Assembly (NCBI RefSeq): GCF_022968395.1
Contig: NZ_JALJQZ010000006.1
Location: 105,806 to 169,805, forward strand
DNA from: Affinirhizobium lemnae
GTDB lineage: Bacteria; Pseudomonadota; Alphaproteobacteria; Rhizobiales; Rhizobiaceae
Length of the DNA stretch: 64,000 bases
Reading direction: 5' to 3'
A program made the position numbers and the translations under genes. The first letter of the stretch is position 1. Each line of letters begins with the position of its first letter. Below the pieces are notes generated by a model that saw only the letters and a list, made by a program, of their open reading frames with translations, was not told the origin of the DNA and ran no database searches. This document shows, one piece after another, positions 56,013-64,000 of the stretch.

Positions 56013-56582
56013 ATGATTAACCATCTCAGACCTGCAATCACTATTCTGTTCCTCCTGACACTGGTGACGGGACTTGCCTATCCACTGGCGGTCACCCGAA
56101 TAGGTCGGGCTCTGCTTCCACAACAGGCGCAGGGAAGCCTGATCGAGCGCAACGGCCAGATCGTTGGCTCGCGGCTGATCGGTCAGAATTTCACGAGCGA
56201 CCGCTATTTCTGGCCGCGTCCATCTGCCACCAGCCCAGATCCCTATTCGGCTTCGGCGTCCGGTGGTTCGAATCTTGGTCCGACCTCGGCCAAGCTGAAG
56301 GAGCGCGTGGATTCAGATATGAAGCGTTTGAGTGTGGCGGGCATTGCCGCACCGGTTCCCGCCGATGCCGTGACCACGTCCGGCTCCGGGCTCGATCCGC
56401 ATATTTCACCGGACTATGCTGCAGCGCAGGTGGCCCGCGTTGCCAAGGCGCGTGGCGTCAATGAAGCCGACCTGAAGGCTCTGCTTTCGCGACTGACCGA
56501 AGGCCGCGACCTGGGATTTGTCGGTGAACCGCGTGTCAATGTGCTAGAGCTTAACCTGGCGCTTGATGAAATGAAGTCCTGA
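56013..56582 (+). CDS. kdpC: Potassium-transporting ATPase subunit KdpC
   Basis: 189 residues with one N-terminal membrane helix (ITILFLLTLVTGLAYPLAVT) and a periplasmic/soluble domain with SRLIGQNFTSDRYFWPRPSAT and SGLDPHISPDYAAAQVARVAKARG, the family signatures. It starts 2 bases after the kdpB stop. Confidence 0.96.
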   Translation: MINHLRPAITILFLLTLVTGLAYPLAVTRIGRALLPQQAQGSLIERNGQIVGSRLIGQNFTSDRYFWPRPSATSPDPYSASASGGSNLGPTSAKLKERVDSDMKRLSVAGIAAPVPADAVTTSGSGLDPHISPDYAAAQVARVAKARGVNEADLKALLSRLTEGRDLGFVGEPRVNVLELNLALDEMKS

Positions 56583-56604
56583 GAACTGACAGAGACCGAG
56601 ACGA

Positions 56605-59295
56605 ATGACGGATGATGATCGCCGCGATCCGCGCCGCCCTGACCCCGATGCACTGCTTACCCTGGCGGATAAAGACCGCCGGGGCAAGCTCATCGTTTTT
56701 CTGGGGGCGGCACCCGGCGTGGGCAAGACCTATGCCATGCTTTCCAGAGCGAGAAGGCTGCATGCCGATGGTGTCGATGTCGTCGTCGGTCTGGTGGAAA
56801 CCCATGGCCGAAGCGAAACCGCAGCGCTTGTGGACGATCTGGAAGTCTTGCCCCGCCGTCGCATCAGCCATCGTGGCCGAGTATTGGAAGAGTTCGATCT
56901 CGATGCTGCGCTCGCCCGAAAGCCCGCCATCATCATCGTGGATGAACTTGCGCATTCGAACCCGGAGGGTAGCCGCCACCCCAAGCGCTATCAGGACATA
57001 GAAGAGCTCAGGGCTGCCGGTATTGAGGTCTGGACGGCGCTCAATATCCAGCATCTGGAAAGCCTTGCGGATCTGGTGGGCCAGATTACAGGAATCGTCG
57101 TGCGCGAGCGTGTGCCTGATATCGTGTTGAAGCGGGCCGACGACGTTTTGCTGGTAGACCTGCCGCCGACGGAGCTCATTCAACGGCTGAAGGAGGGTAA
57201 GGTCTACCTGCCGGAAAGCGCAAGCCGTGCGGTTGACCGATTTTTCCGCCTCGGCAATCTGACGGCTCTGCGGGAACTGGCCCTACGTCGGACCGCAGAC
57301 CGGGTGGATGACCAGATGGTCGATTATCTGCGGCAGAATGCAATCGATGGGCCATGGGCCACGGGGGAGCGGCTGATTGTCTGTGTTGGAGCAGATGAGC
57401 TGTCAGCCAGGGTGATTCGGGTCGCCAGCCGTCTTGCGTCCGGTCTGAACGCGCCGTGGACCGTCGTATCCATCGAGAGGGCCGACCGGGAACTGGAGAC
57501 AGCGGATACGCTGCGCCAGATGGAAGCGTTGTTTCGACTGGCGGAACAACTGGGTGCGGAAACGCGCCGGGTGATCGGTCAGGATTATGTCGAAGAAATC
57601 CTGAAACTTGCCAAGCGGGAGCATGCAACGCAGATCGTTGTCGGCGTGCACAAACGAGGCGGCCTTTCGCGTCTTCTCAAACGCTCCTTGCCGGATGAAC
57701 TCGCCAGACGTGCAGCCGGCATCGGCGTTCATTTCGTAACGGCCGATCGACAGGAAAAAGCGACCAGGAAAATTCCGCTGCCTGCGCTTTCCGTGGCGGG
57801 ATTGTCGCGCTCCGCGATGATAGCCGCCTCTTTCGTGGCGGTCGCGACGTCAATCGGGAAACTGATCGACACGATCATCTATCTGCCCAATATCTCGCTC
57901 GTGTTTCTGTTGGGCGTTCTCGGCTCGGCTGCAATCGGAGGCTATGTGTCAGCCCTGATCGCGGCGTCCCTGTCGACGCTCGCCTATAATTTCTTCTTCA
58001 TCGACCCGCTCTATACCTTCACGATTGCTGCGCCGCATGAGGTATTCGCTCTCTTTGTCTTCCTAGCCGTTGCCATCATCTCCGGCGGATTTGCCTCCCG
58101 GATCCGCGAACAGGCCAAGGTCGCGGGAACCCGTGCGACCGCCCTGCAATCGCTCTATGATTTTTCACGCAAGCTTGCGGGGACAGACCAGCGCGATGAT
58201 GCGATCTGGCTTGCCGTGTCGCAACTTCAGGCCAGCCTCAAGCGGCCGATCGTCTTTCTGACCTCGTCTGCCGGGGAACTGAGCGTCACGGCGGCTTGGC
58301 CGCCCGATACAGAACTGGACGTGACCGACATGGCTGCGGCGCGTTGGGCGGAAGCGAAACGAGAGGCCGCGGGTCATGCGACCGGCACATTGCCAAACAG
58401 CCGTTTTCAGTTTCGCCCGCTTCTTGGCCCTCATGGCATCGTGGGCGTGTGCGGCATCGCCAATGACAAGGATGATGTCGATCCGGCATCGGAGCGATCG
58501 CTGTCGGCGGTGCTGGATCAGACAGCTATTGCGCTCGACCGCGCCCGTCTTTCTGAGGAAACGATCCAGCAGGCAGCGCAGCTTGAAGGCGAGCGCTACA
58601 GGGAAGCTCTGCTATCGTCCATTTCTCACGACCTGCGCACGCCGCTTGCCACGATCACAGGATCAGCCAGCAGTCTGATCGAGCTGGGCGACAGAATGAA
58701 TCCGGAATCGCGACGGGATCTGCTGCAATCAATAGAGGAGGAATCGCAGCGGATGAGCCGCTTCGTGGCAAACTTGCTCGACATGACCCGGATCGAGGCG
58801 GGAAGCCTGAAGCCGAAGCAGGACTGGGTGGATGTAGCCGACGTCGTGCACTCTACCGTGGAACGCACGCGCAAATATGCGCCCAACCGCCAGATCGAAA
58901 CACGGATGGCGCCCAGCCTTTCGCTCATCCGGGGCGACAGTGTGCTTCTGGGGCAGGTTCTTTTCAACCTGCTCGACAACGCAATCAAATATGGTGGCAA
59001 CGAACCTGTTACCGTCTATGTTCGCCAGGATGACGACGAGATCGTCATCTCGGTGACCGATCTCGGGCGCGGAATTCCCGCCGAAGAACTGGAGCGCGTC
59101 TTTGAAAAATTCTATCGCCGTGGCAAGGCCGATGGCAGGGCGCCCGGCACGGGTCTCGGTCTCTCGATTGCGCGGGGTTTCGTGCAAGCGATGAATGGCA
59201 CGATCCATGCCGAGAGCCCGGCTATACGCAAGAGGGGAACGCGGGTCGTGATGCGGTTTCCTGTGGCGGGTAATGCAGATATGGTCGAGGCATGA
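56605..59295 (+). CDS. kdpD: Sensor histidine kinase KdpD
   Basis: Membrane sensor of 896 residues. Order of domains: KdpD N-terminal domain with Walker A LGAAPGVGKTYAML (about residues 30-240), a UspA-like domain (about 250-370), four membrane spans (about 395-500), a GAF-like region, the dimerisation domain with the phosphorylated His in SSISHDLRTPLATI, and an ATPase domain ending GTGLGLSIARGFV. It senses K+ limitation and phosphorylates KdpE. It overlaps kdpE (ATGA). Confidence 0.96.
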   Translation: MTDDDRRDPRRPDPDALLTLADKDRRGKLIVFLGAAPGVGKTYAMLSRARRLHADGVDVVVGLVETHGRSETAALVDDLEVLPRRRISHRGRVLEEFDLDAALARKPAIIIVDELAHSNPEGSRHPKRYQDIEELRAAGIEVWTALNIQHLESLADLVGQITGIVVRERVPDIVLKRADDVLLVDLPPTELIQRLKEGKVYLPESASRAVDRFFRLGNLTALRELALRRTADRVDDQMVDYLRQNAIDGPWATGERLIVCVGADELSARVIRVASRLASGLNAPWTVVSIERADRELETADTLRQMEALFRLAEQLGAETRRVIGQDYVEEILKLAKREHATQIVVGVHKRGGLSRLLKRSLPDELARRAAGIGVHFVTADRQEKATRKIPLPALSVAGLSRSAMIAASFVAVATSIGKLIDTIIYLPNISLVFLLGVLGSAAIGGYVSALIAASLSTLAYNFFFIDPLYTFTIAAPHEVFALFVFLAVAIISGGFASRIREQAKVAGTRATALQSLYDFSRKLAGTDQRDDAIWLAVSQLQASLKRPIVFLTSSAGELSVTAAWPPDTELDVTDMAAARWAEAKREAAGHATGTLPNSRFQFRPLLGPHGIVGVCGIANDKDDVDPASERSLSAVLDQTAIALDRARLSEETIQQAAQLEGERYREALLSSISHDLRTPLATITGSASSLIELGDRMNPESRRDLLQSIEEESQRMSRFVANLLDMTRIEAGSLKPKQDWVDVADVVHSTVERTRKYAPNRQIETRMAPSLSLIRGDSVLLGQVLFNLLDNAIKYGGNEPVTVYVRQDDDEIVISVTDLGRGIPAEELERVFEKFYRRGKADGRAPGTGLGLSIARGFVQAMNGTIHAESPAIRKRGTRVVMRFPVAGNADMVEA

Positions 59296-59981
59296 ACCTT
59301 TCGCGCATTCTTGTCGTCGACGACGAACCCCAAATCCAGCGCTTTCTGAGGCCTGCGCTGACAGCAGCCGGTTATGACGTTCTGGAGGCTGTCAACGGCG
59401 CCGAGGCGCTGAAGGCCGCAGCCACGCAGGCTCCCGATCTCATCATTCTCGATCTTGGTCTTCCCGATATGGACGGCAAGGATGTTGTGACGAGCCTTCG
59501 CGGCTGGAGCGACGTTCCGATCATCATCCTGTCGGCACGCGACAGGGAGAGCGAAAAGATTCTGGCGCTTGATCTCGGTGCCGACGATTATGTCGAGAAG
59601 CCCTTCCGCATCGGTGAACTGACGGCGCGTATTCGCACAGCGCTTCGCCACAGGAACAGGCCGGACGCAATTCCGGCCATTTTGGAGGCGGACGGACTGC
59701 GCATCGACCCTGTGCGGCGTCAGATCACGCGCGGAGAGGACATAATCCACCTGACCCCGAAGGAATATGACCTGTTGATCCTTCTGGTGCGCCACGCAGG
59801 TAAAGTTGTGACCCATCGAACGCTTCTGACGGCGGTATGGGGGCCGGCCCATGGTGACGATCTGCATTATCTGCGCGTCTTCATCGGTCAGTTGCGGCAA
59901 AAGATCGAACGTGATCCAGCCGAACCTCGCATCGTTCAGACGGAACCAGGCGTCGGCTACCGGTTGATCGCGGAAGGATAA
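59292..59981 (+). CDS. kdpE: Response regulator KdpE
   Basis: OmpR-type response regulator of 229 residues. Receiver domain with acidic pocket VVDDEPQ, phosphorylated Asp in LIILDLGLPDMDG and Lys in YVEKPFRIGE; C-terminal winged helix with HLTPKEYDLLILLVRHAGKVV. Activates the kdp operon. The ATG lies in the kdpD stop (ATGA). Confidence 0.96.
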   Translation: MNLSRILVVDDEPQIQRFLRPALTAAGYDVLEAVNGAEALKAAATQAPDLIILDLGLPDMDGKDVVTSLRGWSDVPIIILSARDRESEKILALDLGADDYVEKPFRIGELTARIRTALRHRNRPDAIPAILEADGLRIDPVRRQITRGEDIIHLTPKEYDLLILLVRHAGKVVTHRTLLTAVWGPAHGDDLHYLRVFIGQLRQKIERDPAEPRIVQTEPGVGYRLIAEG

Positions 59982-60080
59982 GGCGCACGCATCATGGAAG
60001 ACCAAAGCGTACGACTTTGAAAAATAACAACGCGATATCAGAGACATAAAACTTATAAAGAACGAATATGGGTGCATCGC

Positions 60081-60109
60081 TTGACTGAATGTTATCGATA
60101 ACATAGTGT
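60081..60109 (+). promoter_or_regulatory. Promoter overlapped by a perfect 16-base palindrome before the ribose-type ABC genes
   Basis: TTGACT (60081-60086), 17 bases, then TAGTGT (60104-60109). Between them lies ATGTTATCGATAACAT (60089-60104), a perfect palindrome with the central CG of LacI-family operators. Repressor binding here would block RNA polymerase. No matching regulator gene is inside the window; it may lie to the right. Confidence 0.6.
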
Positions 60110-60135
60110 TTGAACATGAGCTTTGGGAGGAGCTG

Positions 60136-61632
60136 ATGAACGACGAAACGCTGCTGGAATTCCGGAATGTTTCAAAGGTCTTCGGCGGGACCAAAGCGCT
60201 GACGGATGTCTCGCTGGACCTGCGCAAAGGCGAAATTCTGGCGCTTCTTGGCGAAAACGGCGCCGGCAAATCCACGCTGATCAAGACTCTGGCCGGGATT
60301 TTCAAGCCAGATGGCGGCGAGATCCTGTTTCGCGGCCAGCCCTATAGCCATCGCCCGCCCAAGCCGAACGAGCGCCAGCCTGTTGCCTTCATCCATCAGG
60401 ATCTGGGTTTGATCGAATGGATGACTGTCGGCGAGAATGTGGGATTGGCGCAGGGTTTTTCGATGCGCCGAAAGCTCATCGATTGGCGCGCCACGGAGCG
60501 GCGTACCGCGGAAGCGCTGAAGCTGGTCGGCTGTGATTTCGATCCATCGACACGCGTCCAGAACCTGACCAGAACGGAAAAATCGCTCGTTGCCATTGCT
60601 CGTGCATTGGCTGTCGAGGCTGATATTCTCGTGCTCGATGAGCCGACGGCCAGCCTGCCTGCCGACGAAGTGGAGCGGCTTTTCAACGCCATCCGTCCGC
60701 TCAAGGAACGTGGCGTTGCCATGATCTATGTTTCTCATCGTCTGGATGAAATCTTCCGTATCGCGGATCGCGTTGCCGTGTTGAGAGATGGTCGCCTTGT
60801 CGGCCAGACGCCCGTTCAGCAAACCAATCCGGACGAGTTGATCCGCATGATCGTCGGTCGCAAGGCCGACCAGCTTTTTACGAAAGCGGAGCACAAGGCG
60901 GGCAAGACGCTTGTGTCTGTCCGCAACCTGATGTGCAGCGGTGCGGGACCAGTAAGCTTCGACCTTCGAGAGGGCGAATTGCTGGGTCTTGTCGGACTCC
61001 GCGGTGCGGGGCAGGAATTGATCGGACGCGCGCTTTTCGGATGTGAGGCCTATCGCGGCGATGTCCGTATTCATGGCGAGACGCCCGATCTCTCGAGTAC
61101 GGTCACGGCGATCAAGTCCGGCATCGGGCTTATTGCCAGAGACCGAACGGAAGAGTCGGTCGCATTGTCGCTATCGCTGCGGGAAAACACCTACATCAAT
61201 CCATCCGCCTCCGGACGGGGTCTCTTCACCTTTAAGACACCTGGCGACGAGGCCCGCGAGGCGGCGACGCTGGGAGACAAGGTTGGCCTGCGGCCCAACG
61301 ATCAGAGCCTTGCGATCGAAGCGCTTTCCGGGGGCAATCAGCAGAAGGTTGTCGTCGGGCGCTGGCTGGCGACAAACCGCAAGCTGTTGATTGCTGAAGA
61401 CCCGACAGCCGGCGTCGATGTGGGTGCCAAGGCCGACATCTATCGCCTGATCGCCTCCGCCGTCGAGTCCGGCCTGGCGGTTCTCGTCATCTCGACGGAC
61501 TTCGAAGAAATCGCCCACATTTGCCACCGTGCTCTCATCTTCTCGCGTGGACAGATCGTCCGCGAGCTGTCTGGCACCGATCTCACAACATCCGCCGTCA
61601 TTGCAGCGGCATCCGCATCCGAAGCGGCCTGA
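60136..61632 (+). CDS. Sugar ABC transporter ATP-binding protein (RbsA/XylG type, CUT2)
   Basis: Tandem ATPase of 498 residues. First domain: Walker A GENGAGKST, signature region strongly altered (NLTRTEKSLVAIARAL), Walker B ILVLDEPTASLP. Second domain: degenerate Walker A (GLRGAGQELIGR), good signature LSGGNQQKVVVGRWL. This asymmetry is normal for CUT2 ATPases. The ATG at 60136 follows GGGAGGAG. It leads the operon ATPase - permease - binding protein. The substrate, probably a monosaccharide or polyol, is unknown. Confidence 0.92.
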   Translation: MNDETLLEFRNVSKVFGGTKALTDVSLDLRKGEILALLGENGAGKSTLIKTLAGIFKPDGGEILFRGQPYSHRPPKPNERQPVAFIHQDLGLIEWMTVGENVGLAQGFSMRRKLIDWRATERRTAEALKLVGCDFDPSTRVQNLTRTEKSLVAIARALAVEADILVLDEPTASLPADEVERLFNAIRPLKERGVAMIYVSHRLDEIFRIADRVAVLRDGRLVGQTPVQQTNPDELIRMIVGRKADQLFTKAEHKAGKTLVSVRNLMCSGAGPVSFDLREGELLGLVGLRGAGQELIGRALFGCEAYRGDVRIHGETPDLSSTVTAIKSGIGLIARDRTEESVALSLSLRENTYINPSASGRGLFTFKTPGDEAREAATLGDKVGLRPNDQSLAIEALSGGNQQKVVVGRWLATNRKLLIAEDPTAGVDVGAKADIYRLIASAVESGLAVLVISTDFEEIAHICHRALIFSRGQIVRELSGTDLTTSAVIAAASASEAA

Positions 61633-61648
61633 AAGGGGAGGAACCGCC

Positions 61649-62710
61649 TTGAACTCCATCCAGTCGACGGCGCTTGAGCCGACCAAAACAGAACTCGCCG
61701 GGTTGAACCGTCTCGAGAAAGCGCAGCGCCTTCTACCGGTTTATGGTCTGGTGATCCTGACCGCACTGCTGATCGTGCTCTTCTCGCTGCTGCTGCCGGA
61801 TACGTTTCCGACGATCCTGAACCTTCGCTCTATCATAGCTGCCAAGACCATCATTGCCATTCTTTCGCTTGCGGCGATGATCCCTATGGCCTGCGGGCGC
61901 ATCGATCTCACCATCGGTTATGGCATCGTGCTCTGGCACATTCTGGCGATCAGCCTGCAAACCATGTACGGTTTTCCATGGCCGGTCGCGGTGCTCGTCG
62001 TTCTCGCGCTCGGTGCATTCACCGGCCTTCTCAACGGTATTCTCGTTGAAGTGGCGAAGATTGACAGCTTCATCGCGACACTCGGCACAGGCACGGTGAT
62101 CTACGCGCTGGCGTTGTGGCATACGGGTGGACGCCAGATGATCGGCGTGCTGCCAGAAGGCTTCTATGCTCTGAACAGCACGATGTTTCTCGGGCTGCCG
62201 ATCACCGGTTTCTATGTGCTGGTGCTGGCCGTCGCCATGTGGATCATCCTCGAATATACGCCGGTTGGCCGCTATCTCTATGCGATTGGTGCCAACCCGA
62301 AAGCGGCGGCGCTGAACGGCATTCCGGTTCGCCGCTTCGTCATGGCCGCTTTCATTGCTTCTGGAACCTTGTCGGCAATCGCAGGTGTTCTCCTGGCATC
62401 CAAGCTGCGAATCGGTCAGGCGAGCGTGGGTCTGGAATATCTGCTGCCAGCACTCGTTGGTGCCTTCCTCGGGTCGACGACCATCAAGCCGGGCCGTGTC
62501 AATGTCTGGGGAACGATGATTGGCGTTATCATTCTGGCCGTCGGCATTGCCGGTATCCAGCAGTTTGGCGGATCGTTCTTCGTGGAGCCACTGTTCAATG
62601 GCGTCACGCTTCTCGTCGCCATCGGCATTGCAGGATATGCGCAGCGCAGGAAGGGCTTCGCCGCAAAGGCACCGCCAGCCGAGCCCGCAAAGACAACAGC
62701 ATCCAATTGA
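61649..62710 (+). CDS. Sugar ABC transporter permease (RbsC type), TTG start
   Basis: Inner-membrane permease of 353 residues with about ten spans; MACGRIDLTIGYGIVLWHIL and FIATLGTGTVIYALALW are family stretches, and GRYLYAIGANPKAAALNGIPVRR is the cytoplasmic loop. The start is taken as the TTG at 61649, which stands behind AGGGGAGGA and gives a normal N-terminus; in-frame codons upstream run inside the ATPase gene. Confidence 0.88.
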   Translation: MNSIQSTALEPTKTELAGLNRLEKAQRLLPVYGLVILTALLIVLFSLLLPDTFPTILNLRSIIAAKTIIAILSLAAMIPMACGRIDLTIGYGIVLWHILAISLQTMYGFPWPVAVLVVLALGAFTGLLNGILVEVAKIDSFIATLGTGTVIYALALWHTGGRQMIGVLPEGFYALNSTMFLGLPITGFYVLVLAVAMWIILEYTPVGRYLYAIGANPKAAALNGIPVRRFVMAAFIASGTLSAIAGVLLASKLRIGQASVGLEYLLPALVGAFLGSTTIKPGRVNVWGTMIGVIILAVGIAGIQQFGGSFFVEPLFNGVTLLVAIGIAGYAQRRKGFAAKAPPAEPAKTTASN

Positions 62711-62747
62711 ATTCAACGCGTAAAGTTTCTCGTGGGAGGAGAACAAC

Positions 62748-63845
62748 ATGAAGCGCAGACATTTTCTTCAGCTGACGACTGCCCTTGGCATGGTTGTCAT
62801 GGCCGGTCCCGCATTGGCCGATGCCATGGCAGATGCGAAAGCCATGGTCGCAAAATATGCCAGCAAGGTCGAGAAATGGGATGGCCCGACGACGGGGCCG
62901 AAGGCGCAAGCGTCCAAGAACATCGTCATTCTCGCAGCCGATATGAAGAACGGCGGTATTCTGGGCGTTACCAACGGCATCCAGGAAGCGGCCAAGGCAA
63001 TCGGCTGGAAGGTAACTGTGCTTGACGGTGCAGGCTCGATCGACGGCCGTACCGCCGCTTTCGGTCAGGCCATGACGCTGAAGCCGGATGGCATCATCAT
63101 CAATGGCTTCGATGCTGTGGAGCAGAAGCCAGCCATGGAAGCCGCCAAGAAGGCGAAGCTGCCCATGGTCTCCTGGCACGCGGCATCTGCTGTCGGGCCG
63201 GTTGATGAAGTCGGTGTATTTGCCAACGTTACCACTGACGCCATGGAAGTGTCGAAAGCGGCTGCCAACTGGGCCTTTGTCGATGCGGGCGGCAAGCCGG
63301 GCGTCGTCATCTTCACCGACTCCACCTATGCCATCGCGATTGCCAAGGCAGACCGCATGAAGCAGGAGCTTGAAAAGCTCGGCGGAACTGTTCTCGAATA
63401 TGTCGATACGCCGATTGCCGAAACATCCCAGCGCATGCCGCAGCTGACGACGACGCTTCTGCAGAAATACGGGGCGAAGTGGACGCATTCGCTGGCGATC
63501 AACGATATCTACTTCGACTTCATGGGCCCATCGCTGGCAGCGGTCGGCATCAAGGGTGATGGTGCGCCGAAGGCGGTCGCCGCTGGCGATGGTTCCGAAG
63601 GCGCTTACCAGCGTATCCGTGCAAAGCAGTATCAGGCAGTGACCGTGGCCGAGCCGCTGAACCTCCAGGGCTGGCAGTTGGTGGACGAGCTGAACCGTGC
63701 ACTGGCAGGCGAAAAATGGTCTGGTTACGTTTCGCCGCTGCATGTGGTGACGACGCAGAATGTCGAATTCGACGGCGGCCCGAAGAATACGTTCGACCCG
63801 GATAACGGCTATCGCGACGCCTACAAGAAGATCTGGGGCAAATAA
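62748..63845 (+). CDS. Sugar ABC transporter substrate-binding protein (RbsB type)
   Basis: Periplasmic binding protein of 365 residues (Peripla_BP_4). Signal peptide MKRRHFLQLTTALGMVVMAG ending GPALA. Core: NIVILAADMKNGGILGVTNGI, LKPDGIIINGFDAVEQKP and VAAGDGSEGAYQRIRAKQY, as in ribose/ABC CUT2 proteins. The RRHFLQL start has a twin-arginine character, so Tat export is possible. GGGAGGAG precedes the ATG. The ligand is not evident. Confidence 0.9.
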   Translation: MKRRHFLQLTTALGMVVMAGPALADAMADAKAMVAKYASKVEKWDGPTTGPKAQASKNIVILAADMKNGGILGVTNGIQEAAKAIGWKVTVLDGAGSIDGRTAAFGQAMTLKPDGIIINGFDAVEQKPAMEAAKKAKLPMVSWHAASAVGPVDEVGVFANVTTDAMEVSKAAANWAFVDAGGKPGVVIFTDSTYAIAIAKADRMKQELEKLGGTVLEYVDTPIAETSQRMPQLTTTLLQKYGAKWTHSLAINDIYFDFMGPSLAAVGIKGDGAPKAVAAGDGSEGAYQRIRAKQYQAVTVAEPLNLQGWQLVDELNRALAGEKWSGYVSPLHVVTTQNVEFDGGPKNTFDPDNGYRDAYKKIWGK

Positions 63846-63873
63846 GCAAAGCTTGCAGCCTTACCTCCTGCCT

Positions 63874-63906
63874 GGCGCGGTCCTTCAGGTGGATCGCGCC
63901 TTTTTT
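63874..63906 (+). terminator. Rho-independent terminator of the ribose-type ABC operon
   Basis: GGCGCGGTCC and GGATCGCGCC form a stem with one mismatch and a 7-base loop, directly followed by TTTTTT (63901-63906). It lies 29 bases past the binding-protein stop. Confidence 0.85.
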
Positions 63907-63945
63907 GATTTCCATAAGATTTTCTAGGCGGTAGTGACGATTTAG

Positions 63946-64000
63946 CTATTTGAGCCAGATGGCGATGGCTGCGAGTTTGACGAATCCCATGAAGTTGGCG
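63946..64000 (-). mobile_element. IS5-like transposase, C-terminal end (partial, runs off the window)
   Basis: The minus strand encodes ANFMGFVKLAAIAIWLK followed by TAG (63948-63946). This is the typical last stretch of IS5/IS4-group transposases (NFxGFVxLAxIxIWLR). Only about 17 residues are inside the window. The left end of the insertion sequence must lie between the terminator (63906) and 63946; its terminal repeat cannot be fixed without the other end. Confidence 0.7.

Overview
The window looks like a chromosomal or second-replicon segment of an alphaproteobacterium, most likely a member of the Rhizobiaceae (Agrobacterium/Rhizobium group). The pointers are the density of ABC sugar and amino-acid importers, many LacI/GntR/RpiR/MarR regulators beside catabolic operons, the oxyR-katG pair, the kdpFABCDE order, ribB under an FMN riboswitch, and codon usage that is moderately GC-rich almost everywhere. 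No rRNA, tRNA or CRISPR array was seen.

Layout. (1) 1-10.7 kb: an amino-sugar/cell-wall recycling locus. A peptide-type binding protein, murQ, a BadF-type sugar kinase and a MurA-like enolpyruvyl transferase lie on the minus strand. They are divergent from an RpiR/MurR-type regulator, which is followed by a five-gene minus-strand CUT1 sugar ABC operon ending (5' end) in a HAD phosphatase. (2) 11.4-14.9 kb: a clearly AT-richer four-gene cassette (FAD oxidoreductase, hexapeptide-repeat protein, aldo/keto reductase, EamA transporter) flanked by gene-free or decayed DNA, probably acquired. A GGAA-N7-TTCC palindrome appears at the murQ promoter, the rpiR/murA promoter, the sugar ABC operon promoter and the cassette promoter, so all four may belong to one RpiR regulon. 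(3) 15.2-19.2 kb: ribB with FMN riboswitch, a DUF1194 secreted protein, an Lrp regulator and a divergent class V aminotransferase-like gene. (4) 19.2-33.1 kb: a tetronate (L-threonate/D-erythronate) catabolic region: LacI regulator, ltnD, otnK, otnC, otnI, GntR regulator, denD, SDR, a complete CUT1 ABC importer, a second SDR and another LacI regulator. The last overlaps the tail of a destroyed ABC permease gene. (5) 33.5-36.8 kb: oxyR and katG, divergent. (6) 36.9-50.5 kb: a gene set for aerobic CoA-dependent degradation of anthranilate (2-aminobenzoate): a Liv-type importer, SDRs, an FAH-family hydrolase, a cupin, a RidA-family protein, a thioesterase, the fused flavin monooxygenase/reductase, a MarR regulator and an aryl-CoA ligase that carries a one-base frameshift. 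A 16-bp palindrome recurs at three promoters of this set. (7) 50.6-60.0 kb: a MATE exporter and the high-affinity K+ system kdpFABC with kdpDE, preceded by an extra tiny membrane ORF and a hairpin that covers its Shine-Dalgarno site. (8) 60.1-63.9 kb: a ribose-type (CUT2) sugar ABC importer behind a perfect palindrome, with a terminator. The right edge then enters the end of an IS5-like transposase gene.

The most rewarding points are the shared operator families (RpiR-like and MarR-like), the low-GC cassette linked to the first of these, the lower anthraniloyl-CoA pathway with an atypical RidA, the terminal-inverted-repeat element at 41.6-41.9 kb, and the unusual kdp leader. All functions are inferred from reading the translated sequence; no database search was run.
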